Assembly: GCA_018818835.1 (NCBI GenBank)
Contig: JAHIRD010000136.1
Span: 1-64,000, forward strand
Direction: 5' to 3'
Length of the DNA stretch: 64,000 nucleotides
Source: Pseudomonadota bacterium
Lineage (GTDB): Bacteria; Desulfobacterota; Desulfobacteria; Desulfobacterales; Desulfolunaceae
The position numbers and the translations under genes are program-made. Shown here in pieces: positions 27,148 to 35,153 of this stretch. How positions within the stretch are numbered: the stretch's first letter is position 1; each line of letters begins with the position of its first letter. A model generated the notes under the pieces. The model saw only the letters and a program-made list of their open reading frames with translations, was not told where the DNA came from and did no database searches.

Positions 27148-28806
27148 CTAAACAAGCCCCCGAGCACGCTCCAAGGCACTCTCAATGGACGGAAAGATGT
27201 TCTCCTCACCAAGCCTTTCCATAACGCCGGATTTTACCAGAATTTTTTTAAGCTCAGGTCGAACCCCTGACAAAAGCACCCGGGTTCCATCCTGTCTTGA
27301 TTTATCGAGCACTTCTTCAAAGGCCCGAAGTGCCGTGGCATCGATGAACAGGATATGCCTCATCCTCAAAATCAGCACAGAGGGAGTTCCTTTCACAATA
27401 CTCAAGGTGTCTTTGAACTTGTTGGCCGCTCCAAAGAAAAAAGGGCCATGAATCTCAAAGATCTGGACTCCCCGGGGTATATCTTTCGGTTGAACTCCGC
27501 GGAAATCGTTGGGATCATACGTTTCATTCATTTCGGCGCCAATCGTTTGAAACTCAGTCGTATCAGCCATACGTTTCATAAACAAAAGGGAGGACAAAAC
27601 AACACCGACTTCAATGGCCACGGTCAGGTCTACAAACACGGTCAGGCCGAAGGTACTAAGCATAACCAGAATATCGGATTTGGGTGAATGAAAAAGTTTA
27701 ATAAAATGCCGCCATTCACTCATATGGTAGGCCACTACCAGAAGGATGGCCGATAATGTGGCAAGGGGAATCAGGGAGGCCAGGGGGGCCAGGAAAAGTA
27801 GCAGCACCAGCAGTGTAAGGGCATGAACCATGCCTGCAACAGGAGAGCTGCCCCCGTTTTTGATATTGGTAGCTGTACGGGCAATGGCTCCAGTGGCCGG
27901 AATCCCTCCAAAGAGAGGGGATACCATGTTGGCAACTCCCTGGCAAACCAGTTCCATGTTTGAATTGTGGCGTGTACCGATCATGCCATCAGCCACCACC
28001 GCCGAAAGCAAGGATTCAATGGCGGCCAGTAGGGCAATGGTCAGGGCCGGTGAAAACAATTTCCGTATGGTGTGAAGATCGAATGTCGGAAGAGTCGGGG
28101 AAGGCAGAGACCGGGGGATCTCACCAAACTGGGTTCCAATGGTGGGCACATCGAGATGAAGCAGGTGAACACCTGCCGTACACACGATAATTGCAATGAT
28201 AGACCCGGGAATAATTTTATTGTATTTCTGCCATATCAGAATAATCGCAAATGACATGAGGCCGATCATACACGTCTCGGTGTTCATCATGGGAAGATCC
28301 TGGATGTAAAGAGCCATTTTCTCAATAAAAACGTTTGAGCTTGCTGTGGTGGGCAAACCCAGCAGATCTTTGATCTGAGATCCGGCTATGATCACAGCGA
28401 TGCCCGATGTAAAGCCCACGGTCATGGGATAGGGAATAAACTTGATCACCGTTCCAAGGCGGGCAAGACCCATCAAAATCAAAAGTATACCGGCCATAAA
28501 GGTGGCCGTGGCCAAGCCCTGGTATCCGAACCGATGCACAATATCGAAAACAATAACAATAAAGGCGCCTGTGGGTCCTCCGATCTGGACTTTGCTCCCG
28601 CTGAGGGCCGACACAATAAAACCCGCCACAACCGCCGTAAATATACCCTGGGCAGGTTCAACTCCCGATGCGATGGCAAAGGCAATGGCCAGGGGCAATG
28701 CCACAATCCCCACAATAACACCGGCCATAACATCCTTGGGAAGCTGCTGAATGCGGTAGCCCCTTTTTAACAGGGAAAAAAGCTCCGGAACAAACATCCT
28801 GGTCAT
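27148..28806 (-). CDS. SulP/SLC26 family sulfate permease with STAS domain
   Basis: A 552-residue inner-membrane anion transporter. The N-terminal signature is the line ALPLAIAFAIASGVEPAQGI, followed by GGPTGAFIVIV and PYPMTVGFTSGIAVII; a dozen or so helices fill about 20-410. A STAS domain occupies about 435-545 (IFEIHGPFFFGAANKF; ILRMRHILFIDATALRAFEE). In this organism import of sulfate for respiration is the natural role, although SulP proteins also carry bicarbonate or other anions. The ATG at 28806 has GGAGG upstream at five bases. It is monocistronic. The heptamer array begins just past its stop. Confidence 0.9.
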   Translation of the reverse strand: MTRMFVPELFSLLKRGYRIQQLPKDVMAGVIVGIVALPLAIAFAIASGVEPAQGIFTAVVAGFIVSALSGSKVQIGGPTGAFIVIVFDIVHRFGYQGLATATFMAGILLILMGLARLGTVIKFIPYPMTVGFTSGIAVIIAGSQIKDLLGLPTTASSNVFIEKMALYIQDLPMMNTETCMIGLMSFAIILIWQKYNKIIPGSIIAIIVCTAGVHLLHLDVPTIGTQFGEIPRSLPSPTLPTFDLHTIRKLFSPALTIALLAAIESLLSAVVADGMIGTRHNSNMELVCQGVANMVSPLFGGIPATGAIARTATNIKNGGSSPVAGMVHALTLLVLLLFLAPLASLIPLATLSAILLVVAYHMSEWRHFIKLFHSPKSDILVMLSTFGLTVFVDLTVAIEVGVVLSSLLFMKRMADTTEFQTIGAEMNETYDPNDFRGVQPKDIPRGVQIFEIHGPFFFGAANKFKDTLSIVKGTPSVLILRMRHILFIDATALRAFEEVLDKSRQDGTRVLLSGVRPELKKILVKSGVMERLGEENIFPSIESALERARGLV

Positions 28807-29015
28807 GATTCCTCCAATCATAATGAAAATAAATCATCGTTTTGGAGATAAATATCAGTGGTCGAGCGTCTTTTGAATCAAACGGAAAAGGCGGGCCAGA
28901 TGATAGGTATCTGATCGAATGAAGATATACAAAAAGTGGGTGTCCTGTCAATATCGCCTTGCTGTCGATCCAGGGCACCCGTACTCGAATATTATTTTAG
29001 AAACAGAACCATTTT

Positions 29016-29264
29016 TTAAAAAATAATATCCCCTTTGAGAAGTATATTGCATGAATTTAAATGAGAGTCATAAACAAGCACCGCAATTCCCCGGTCAAGG
29101 TCCATGAGCACCGATTCGATTTTACGGTCAAGACTTACGTCGGCATGACCTGAGTCAGGCCCGTCCCTTGAGACAAACTGCTCAATCAACGAACGAAGGG
29201 TTTCAGGGCTCAAATCCCGGTGGGGAATGATCAGGGCCTGCTTGGAGAGTTTCTGCTTTGTCAT
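29016..29264 (-). CDS. UPF0270 (YheU) family protein
   Basis: An 82-residue protein of the YheU family. Seen: IIPHRDLSPETLRSLIEQFV and SRDG near 32, then a D-R-K-I-x-x-V-x-x-x-L line and AVLVYDSHLNSCNI at the end, as in the E. coli homologue. It overlaps the thioesterase gene by ATGA, so it is translationally coupled as second gene of the operon. Function unknown. Confidence 0.85.
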   Translation of the reverse strand: MTKQKLSKQALIIPHRDLSPETLRSLIEQFVSRDGPDSGHADVSLDRKIESVLMDLDRGIAVLVYDSHLNSCNILLKGDIIF

Positions 29265-30025
29265 GGCTTTATCCCATGTTCATCTTTATGCCAAATGGTT
29301 TTCAACCGAGTCAGCTCCCTCTGTTCTTCACCGCCCAGAATCTGATGAACATAGGCGATATCGTCATGGGAACTGTCTTTTTTGATCAGGGAATAGATTT
29401 TGTGACCGTAAGAAATTTCATCAATGTAATTGACCTCCACCTGCTTGAGGCTGTGGGTGGTGAAAATATCCTGGGGAACCGTTTCAGCAGCCCAGCCGAT
29501 ATACACGGAATTGTTCACATGATTATTGAAATCAATGTCCTGCATACGCACATTGAATTGCTTTTCATATTCAAAATCCCGGAAAGAGACGAGTCTTGAA
29601 AATTCATCGTCCACGGGGCTCTGGTTCTCCATCAGTTTTTTGGGGATAAAGCGATCCAGCCGGACGGGTTTCCGGCTGTTGAAATTCATCATGACCCAGG
29701 AACTCAGACCCCGGATCATCATGTTTCCATCCATATCCAGAATATCAAATTCCCGGAGTTCATAAAGGTTCTTGTGGGGGTAACGCCAGGTTTTCATCAC
29801 CACCCGATCATTCCAGCGTGGCAAACGCTCAATGCGCACATTGTACTTGAGCATAACCCATGTATAATTCTTTGTCAGCAAATCCGGAGCAGAAAGACCC
29901 AGTAAGGCTGCATGTTCACTGCCCACATCCTGAAAGCAGTCAAACATGCTGACCACTTTAAAATTTCCACGGTTATCCGTTTCAGAAAAGCGGATTGTCA
30001 ATTCTTTGGTAAATGGTTTATCCAT
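29261..30025 (-). CDS. Acyl-ACP thioesterase family protein (FatA/FatB-like)
   Basis: A 254-residue double hot-dog enzyme that hydrolyses acyl-ACP (or acyl-CoA) to free fatty acid. The first half has ETDNRGNFKVVSMFDCFQDV and WVMLKYNVRIERLPRWNDRV then TWRYPHKNLYELREF; the second hot-dog carries the active-site line DIDFNNHVNNSVYIGWAAET with the Asn and His of the family. Length matches bacterial members. It heads a two-gene operon with the UPF0270 gene (4-base overlap). Cytoplasmic; chain length not predictable here. Confidence 0.9.
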   Translation of the reverse strand: MDKPFTKELTIRFSETDNRGNFKVVSMFDCFQDVGSEHAALLGLSAPDLLTKNYTWVMLKYNVRIERLPRWNDRVVMKTWRYPHKNLYELREFDILDMDGNMMIRGLSSWVMMNFNSRKPVRLDRFIPKKLMENQSPVDDEFSRLVSFRDFEYEKQFNVRMQDIDFNNHVNNSVYIGWAAETVPQDIFTTHSLKQVEVNYIDEISYGHKIYSLIKKDSSHDDIAYVHQILGGEEQRELTRLKTIWHKDEHGIKP

Positions 30026-30220
30026 GATGCTGTTATTATCCCGATAGTGAGAGATTTTCGAGTTGAACCCAAGCGAGGATCAAATGCTCTATAACAGCTA
30101 TTTTCATTATGTCTGTCAAGTTTTTATTTGAATTTTAACACGCTCTGATATACCGTTCTTGATCATATAAAAAACCTATGAACTGTATCCATGGTTTTAC
30201 ACCCAGACAAAGGAGTTCCC

Positions 30221-30838
30221 ATGAAATTCTTCAAACCTGTTACCGTTTTGTTTATCATGATGCTTTTCTTTTTTTCAGTGCCCGCATTTTCTGAAAAAAC
30301 CGCGACAGCACCTTCGGATAAAGGGCTTACAGCCCTCATGAACACATCCAAGGGCATGATCCGCCTGAAACTCTTTGACAAGGAGGTTCCTTATACGGTT
30401 GCTAATTTTGTCAACCTTGCCAAACGGGGCTACTACAACGGCCTCAGCTTCCACAGGGTCATCAATGATTTCATGGTTCAGGGCGGCTGCCCCTTGGGAA
30501 ACGGCACCGGCGGTCCGGGCTATGCCTTTAACGATGAATTCGTACCCACACTGATCCACGATCAACCGGGGATTCTATCCATGGCCAATGCCGGACCCGG
30601 AACCAACGGCAGCCAGTTTTTCATCACCCATGTGCCAACGCCCTGGCTAAACGGAAAACATACGGTATTCGGGAAAGTCTGGGGCAAGGAAGATATGGCT
30701 GTGGTAAACAGCATCGTCCGGGGCGATACGATTATCTCGGTCAGAATCGATGGTGACACGGCCCCCCTGCTGGACAAGGCCAAAGATAAAGTTGCACAAT
30801 GGAATAAAGTTCTGGATGTATCATTCCCTATAAAATAA
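30221..30838 (+). CDS. Exported cyclophilin-type peptidyl-prolyl cis-trans isomerase
   Basis: A 205-residue isomerase for prolyl bonds in folding proteins. A signal peptide (about 1-24, MFFF...PAFS-EK) predicts periplasmic location. The cyclophilin core is intact: [20 protein letters not shown] with the catalytic Arg, [23 protein letters not shown] and [21 protein letters not shown] before the ATG at 30221 decides the start over an in-frame ATG at 30191. Single gene. Confidence 0.95.
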   Translation: MKFFKPVTVLFIMMLFFFSVPAFSEKTATAPSDKGLTALMNTSKGMIRLKLFDKEVPYTVANFVNLAKRGYYNGLSFHRVINDFMVQGGCPLGNGTGGPGYAFNDEFVPTLIHDQPGILSMANAGPGTNGSQFFITHVPTPWLNGKHTVFGKVWGKEDMAVVNSIVRGDTIISVRIDGDTAPLLDKAKDKVAQWNKVLDVSFPIK

Positions 30839-30927
30839 GTCCCAAACAGTTCGGCCCGGGATTATATGCATCGATCCGGGAAGTTTCCCGGATCGAAGGT
30901 AACAATCTTTATTTTATGGCGTCTTTC

Positions 30928-31332
30928 CTACAGCCAGTTTTCAACGGCCAAACCGGGTATTCGAGAGAATTCCCGGACATTATCCGTAACCAGAATCAAA
31001 TTTAATGAACGAGCATGGGCCGCTATAATAAGATCATTCCACCCGATGGGTTGTCCCATCCGGTTCAGGTGTGCACGAATATCTCCATAATGTTCATCTG
31101 CGGGGGATTCAAGCGGCAGAACATCAATGACAGAAAGAATCAGTTCTGCCTGTTTTATCAATTTTTCAGAAGCCTTCTTCTTAAGTCCGAAATGGATTTC
31201 GGCAGAAGCCATAATACTTGTACACGCTGTCGCAGGCAGAATTGTTTCCAAATGATCAAAAACTGGGCCTTGGGGATTACGAATCACATGAGATATGATA
31301 TTGGTATCAAGCAGGTATCGATGGAACTCCAT
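30928..31332 (-). CDS. vapC: VapC-type toxin, PIN-domain ribonuclease
   Basis: A 134-residue PIN-domain protein. The acidic metal-binding residues are present: Asp in YLLDTNIISHV (about 9), Glu in MASAEIHFGL (about 45), Asp in IGWNDLIIAAHA (about 99) and Asp in LVTDNVREF (about 117). It should be a Mg2+-dependent RNase, neutralised by the antitoxin encoded just upstream, whose stop overlaps this start (TGATG). The target RNA is not inferable. Confidence 0.9.
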   Translation of the reverse strand: MEFHRYLLDTNIISHVIRNPQGPVFDHLETILPATACTSIMASAEIHFGLKKKASEKLIKQAELILSVIDVLPLESPADEHYGDIRAHLNRMGQPIGWNDLIIAAHARSLNLILVTDNVREFSRIPGLAVENWL

Positions 31333-31571
31333 CAGAATATGTCCTCATCCTGTATTGGAGGGTCATCGATTTCAGGGAAGGGCTCATCAATAGACGTGAG
31401 TGTTTTGAGCAATTCAACCAGGGAATTTTTCATGTTAACCGGCTCGACAATCAGACGGTTTCCCTCTTTACGAATAATGGCTTCATTACCTTCAATCTCA
31501 AATTCTCTAGGTATCCGCAAGGCCTGATTCCGGCCGTTACGAAACAAACGAATATGACGTTCGGTTTGCAT
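31332..31571 (-). CDS. vapB: VapB-type antitoxin, AbrB/SpoVT fold
   Basis: A 79-residue antitoxin. The N-terminal half has the swapped-hairpin AbrB line HIRLFRNGRNQALRIPREF followed by AIIRKEGNRLIVEPV, and the acidic C-terminus (PFPEIDDPPIQDEDIF) should wrap the toxin. The ATG at 31571 with AAGGGGGT upstream is preferred to an in-frame start eight codons earlier that lies inside the operator. It probably represses its own promoter. Confidence 0.9.
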   Translation of the reverse strand: MQTERHIRLFRNGRNQALRIPREFEIEGNEAIIRKEGNRLIVEPVNMKNSLVELLKTLTSIDEPFPEIDDPPIQDEDIF

Positions 31572-31590
31572 AATAACCCCCTTCGTTACT

Positions 31591-31632
31591 GGCATATGTT
31601 AAAGCATATGCCAGGAGTCAAGCGGTGTCAAT
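31591..31632 (-). promoter_or_regulatory. vapBC promoter with overlapping palindromic operator
   Basis: On the minus strand TTGACA (31627-31632) and TATGCT (31604-31609) are separated by 17 bases. The perfect 9-bp inverted repeat TGGCATATG (31591-31599) / CATATGCCA (31606-31614), with a six-base centre, covers the -10 box, so binding there would block transcription. Confidence 0.7.
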
Positions 31633-31682
31633 AGAAATAATGCACCGGGATTCAGGCTGTCAAATCCTACACCATGAACGAT

Positions 31683-31868
31683 TCATTTCAACCGTTCAAA
31701 GGCTTTCAACTGCATCATGGTCCGGATCTGCATCTGGGCCTGCCGGCCGCTTATCCCCCAGGCATTGGTTTTTGCGTCCTGGATCTTAACCGTTTTCGTT
31801 TCAACGCTCTTTTCCGGTTTCCCGGAAAAGATGTCTTTAAGCCTTGCCATCATGGTTTTTTTTTCCAT
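31683..31868 (-). CDS. Small hypothetical protein downstream of a carboxyltransferase
   Basis: A 61-residue Lys/Gln-rich protein (MARLKDIFSGKPEK at the start; GRQAQMQIRTMMQLKAF near the end), probably helical. It starts 21 bases after the carboxyltransferase stop with a modest GAAGGTG site, so it is likely its operon partner. Its size and place resemble the small accessory subunits of decarboxylase operons, but it has no membrane helix. Reality as a gene is probable, not certain. Confidence 0.5.
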   Translation of the reverse strand: MEKKTMMARLKDIFSGKPEKSVETKTVKIQDAKTNAWGISGRQAQMQIRTMMQLKAFERLK

Positions 31869-31889
31869 TTCACACCTTCAAAAAAGAGC

Positions 31890-33443
31890 CTACAGAGGAA
31901 TATTCCCATGTTTTTTGGCAGGTTTAATTTCACGTTTCGTGCACATGATTTCCAGGGCATCGATTAAATTGGCTCGTGTTTCACTGGGCACAATCACCCG
32001 GTCAATAAAGCCACGTTCGGCGGCGCAGTAAGGATTGGCAAACAGATCGTTGTACTCCTCGATTTTTTCCTGGCGCTTGGCAGCCTGATCCGGGGCCTCT
32101 TTGATCTCTTTTCTGTGGATAACATTGGCAGCGCCTTCAGCACCCATCACGGCCACCTGGGCCGATGGCCAGGCAAAGGCCATGTCTGCGCCCAGATGTT
32201 TGGAACTCATGGCCAGGTAAGCTCCTCCAAAGGCTTTTCGTGTGATCAGAAGCAATTTGGGAACCGTGGCTTCGGAATAGCTCCACAAAAGTTTGGCCCC
32301 GTGCCGGATGATCCCCCCATGTTCCTGGGTACTTCCGGGCAGGTAACCCGGCACATCGGCAATGGTCAACATGGGGACATTGAAGGCATCGCAAAACCGA
32401 ATGAAACGAGACGCCTTGTCCGAGGCATTGATGTCCAGGCAGCCCGCCATAATCTGGGGCTGATTGGCAATGATACCGACGCTCCGTCCGTTCAAACGTG
32501 CAAATCCCGTGAGGATGTTTGTGGCATAAAGTTCATGGGGCTGAAAAAATTCGCCCTTATCCACGATAAGACGAATCACCTCCAGCATATCATAGGCTTT
32601 TCGGGGATTATCCGAAACCATGGTGTTCAGAGATTCCTCACTGCGAGCTCTGTCATCGGTGCAGGGGACCATGGGAGGATCTTCCATATTATTGGACGGT
32701 AGATAGGACAAAAGAATCTTGATTTTTGCGATGGCCTCCTGATCGCTTTCACAGGCGAAATGGGCCACACCGCTTTTGGTGCAATGGGCCACGGCACCAC
32801 CCAGATCTTCAAAATTGATCTCTTCTCCGGTCACCGAACGAATCACGTCTGGACCTGTTATAAACATATAACTGGTATTTTTCACCATAAAGATAAAATC
32901 GGTCATGGCCGGTGAATAAACCGCCCCCCCTGCTGTGGATCCCATGATGGCGGAAATCTGGGGAATCACACCCGAGGCATTGGAGTTTCTGAAAAAAATA
33001 TCACCGAATCCTGACAGGGCATCAATCCCTTCCTGGATCCGGGCGCCCCCGGAGTCGTTGAGCCCGATAAAAGGAACCCCTGCTTTGAGGGCCATATCCA
33101 TGACTTTACAGATCTTCTTGGCATGCATCTCACCCAAACTTCCTGCCCGGGCTGTGAAATCCTGGGCAAAGGCAAAGACCGGACGGCCATTGACAAGTCC
33201 ATGGCCTGTCACAACCCCGTCAGCGGGGATATCCACCTTGTCCATACCGAAATGAACACATCGATGGGTGACAAACATATCGATTTCCCGAAAAGTTCCG
33301 GCATCAAACAGGACATCCAGACGTTCCCGGGCCGTCAGCTTTCCATCACGTTTATGTTTCTCAACACCTTTAGCCCCGCCCATTTGCAGGACCTTATCTT
33401 CCCGGTCTTTCAATTCCTGAATCATTTCCGCAACGGTTTTCAT
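31890..33443 (-). CDS. Methylmalonyl/propionyl-CoA carboxyltransferase (MmdA/PccB-like)
   Basis: A 517-residue carboxyltransferase subunit. Seen: KLTARERLDVLFDAGTF, GLNDSGGARIQEGIDALSGF (acyl-CoA loop), QISAIMGSTAGGAVYSPAMT, and in the second half GIIANQPQIMAGCLDINASD and ADVPGYLPGSTQEHGGIIRH. These are the standard lines of propionyl-CoA carboxylase beta and methylmalonyl-CoA decarboxylase/transcarboxylase 12S subunits. The ATG at 33443 has AAAGGACAG upstream; a 14-residue longer frame lacks one. It lies after the terminator of oadGAB, so it is a separate transcript, but next to a carboxyltransferase/biotin protein and a Na+ pump. This fits methylmalonyl-CoA decarboxylation or transcarboxylation. 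Confidence 0.9.
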   Translation of the reverse strand: MKTVAEMIQELKDREDKVLQMGGAKGVEKHKRDGKLTARERLDVLFDAGTFREIDMFVTHRCVHFGMDKVDIPADGVVTGHGLVNGRPVFAFAQDFTARAGSLGEMHAKKICKVMDMALKAGVPFIGLNDSGGARIQEGIDALSGFGDIFFRNSNASGVIPQISAIMGSTAGGAVYSPAMTDFIFMVKNTSYMFITGPDVIRSVTGEEINFEDLGGAVAHCTKSGVAHFACESDQEAIAKIKILLSYLPSNNMEDPPMVPCTDDRARSEESLNTMVSDNPRKAYDMLEVIRLIVDKGEFFQPHELYATNILTGFARLNGRSVGIIANQPQIMAGCLDINASDKASRFIRFCDAFNVPMLTIADVPGYLPGSTQEHGGIIRHGAKLLWSYSEATVPKLLLITRKAFGGAYLAMSSKHLGADMAFAWPSAQVAVMGAEGAANVIHRKEIKEAPDQAAKRQEKIEEYNDLFANPYCAAERGFIDRVIVPSETRANLIDALEIMCTKREIKPAKKHGNIPL

Positions 33444-33605
33444 ATGCTGTCCTTTCATGAACCAAGCCAAATCAGCCTTTTTCAAAGGAGTATCAGGCTT
33501 TCTTAATAAATCATGTTTCGGTTTGAAATCATAAAACCACTGAGATCATGTTAATGATACCATATATCCATGGGACATCTATTCTTGTTCCTTGGGGGAG
33601 CCGCC

Positions 33606-33623
33606 TGAACGAGCGCTCAGTCA
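33606..33623 (-). promoter_or_regulatory. Palindromic operator upstream of the carboxyltransferase gene
   Basis: TGAACGAGCGCTCAGTCA is an 18-bp near-palindrome, about 160 bases before the start at 33443. Its core GAACGAGCG[CT]TC matches 26834-26845, upstream of the other carboxyltransferase gene. The shape is that of a TetR-family operator; the regulator is not in the window. Confidence 0.5.
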
Positions 33624-33694
33624 GCCTTGTTTGTTAACACACAGGGATCTTTTCTGTCAAGACCAGACACCGGACCGAGTCCATAAATTTCTGA

Positions 33695-33732
33695 TAAAAA
33701 AAACCGCACCAGGAAACGGTGCGGTTTTTTTA
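33695..33732 (-). terminator. Rho-independent terminator of the oadGAB operon
   Basis: The stem AAACCGCACC (33701-33710) pairs with GGTGCGGTTT (33718-33727) around AGGAAAC; on the minus strand it runs into a T tract. It lies 22 bases past the oadB stop. Confidence 0.9.
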
Positions 33733-33754
33733 TAGCATCATATATGAAATAATA

Positions 33755-35110
33755 TTATCCGCAAAGGGCCAGAAGAACACCCGCTGCCACGGCAGATCCG
33801 ATAACACCGGATACATTGGGGCCCATGGCGTGCATCAGAAGAAAGTTGTGTGGATTTTCTTCCAAGCCGACACCATTGGCCACCCTGGCTGCCATGGGAA
33901 CGGCCGATACACCGGCTGCACCAATCAGAGGATTGATTTTCTCGGTGCTTAGTGCATTCATCAGCTTGGCCAAAAGAACACCGCAAGCCGTGCCCACGCA
34001 AAATGCGATGAGGCCCAGAATAAGAATGCCCAGGGTTTCCGCCTGGAGAAATTTATCTGCAGCCAGCTTGGACCCCACGGAAAGGCCCAAAAGGATGGTC
34101 ACAATATTGATCATCTCATTGGCGGCTGTTTTGTAAAGTCGATCCACCACCCCGGATTCCTTGAGAAGATTCCCGAACATCAGTACTCCCAGCAAGGGTG
34201 TGGCATCGGGAAGCAGAAGAATACAGAGTCCAAGAACCATCAGGGGGAAAATGATCTTTTCGATCTTCTTCACATGGCGGAGCTGTTTCATTTCAATGGC
34301 CCGTTCCTCCTTGGTGGTGAGCAGACGCATGATGGGGGGCTGGATAATGGGAACCAGGGCCATATACGAATAGGCTGCCACAGCGATGGCCCCCAGAAGA
34401 TCCGGAGACAGGCGGCTGGCCAGAAAAATGGCGGTGGGCCCGTCCGCCCCCCCGATGATACCGATGGATGCGGCATCTTTCACAGAAAAATTAATGGATT
34501 CGAAAACGCCTGAAATCCAGAGTGCCCCAAGAACGGTGGTGAAAATCCCGAACTGCGCCGCTGCGCCCAAAAGTGCTGTTTTGGGGTTGGCGATCAGGGG
34601 ACCGAAATCGGTCATGGCCCCTACCCCCATGAAAATCAGGAGTGGGAAGAGGCCGGTCTTGATGCCGAATCCGTATATCAGCCCAAGAAATCCATTGGGC
34701 CCTGCAATTTCAGCCACCGGAATATTGGCAAGAATCCCGCCGAACCCGATGGGAATCAAAAGCAGGGGTTCAAACCCTTTTTTGATGGCCAGGTAAATCA
34801 AAAGACAGCTGACCATAATCATGATGATCTGACCGATTCCAAGGGGGAGGAGGTCATGACCATTTCTTTGTGAGCCGTTAAACATGTCTTTCGCCCCCTG
34901 GACAAAGGCGTTAAGCCCTGTGGATGCCCAGAGTTTTCCTATTTTTTCGGCTGTGGTTGTTTCATGCACAGCCTGATCCGTGGTGGCATGGATGTCCTGG
35001 GACAGGTTCACGCCTTCGGCCCTGGGGGTCGAAGGCGTGATGCAAAATCCCATCATCACAGCTGCCAGAAGGATCATACTCAGAAAAGATCGTCCTAGTA
35101 GTGTTTTCAT
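33755..35110 (-). CDS. oadB: Na+-translocating decarboxylase, beta subunit (OadB/MmdB)
   Basis: A 451-residue membrane protein that couples decarboxylation of carboxybiotin to Na+ export. Family lines seen: [37 protein letters not shown], and [20 protein letters not shown], the last holding the conserved Asp used in Na+ binding. Normal beta subunits start about at [14 protein letters not shown]; here about 90 residues precede it, including a signal-peptide-like helix ([19 protein letters not shown]) and an acidic/polar stretch. I take the ATG at 35110; a TTG two codons earlier is less likely. It is the third gene of oadGAB, followed by a terminator. Confidence 0.9.
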   Translation of the reverse strand: MKTLLGRSFLSMILLAAVMMGFCITPSTPRAEGVNLSQDIHATTDQAVHETTTAEKIGKLWASTGLNAFVQGAKDMFNGSQRNGHDLLPLGIGQIIMIMVSCLLIYLAIKKGFEPLLLIPIGFGGILANIPVAEIAGPNGFLGLIYGFGIKTGLFPLLIFMGVGAMTDFGPLIANPKTALLGAAAQFGIFTTVLGALWISGVFESINFSVKDAASIGIIGGADGPTAIFLASRLSPDLLGAIAVAAYSYMALVPIIQPPIMRLLTTKEERAIEMKQLRHVKKIEKIIFPLMVLGLCILLLPDATPLLGVLMFGNLLKESGVVDRLYKTAANEMINIVTILLGLSVGSKLAADKFLQAETLGILILGLIAFCVGTACGVLLAKLMNALSTEKINPLIGAAGVSAVPMAARVANGVGLEENPHNFLLMHAMGPNVSGVIGSAVAAGVLLALCG

Positions 35111-35153
35111 GATCAACTCGTTTTCTATTTTAAGTATGTTTTACCAAAAATAA

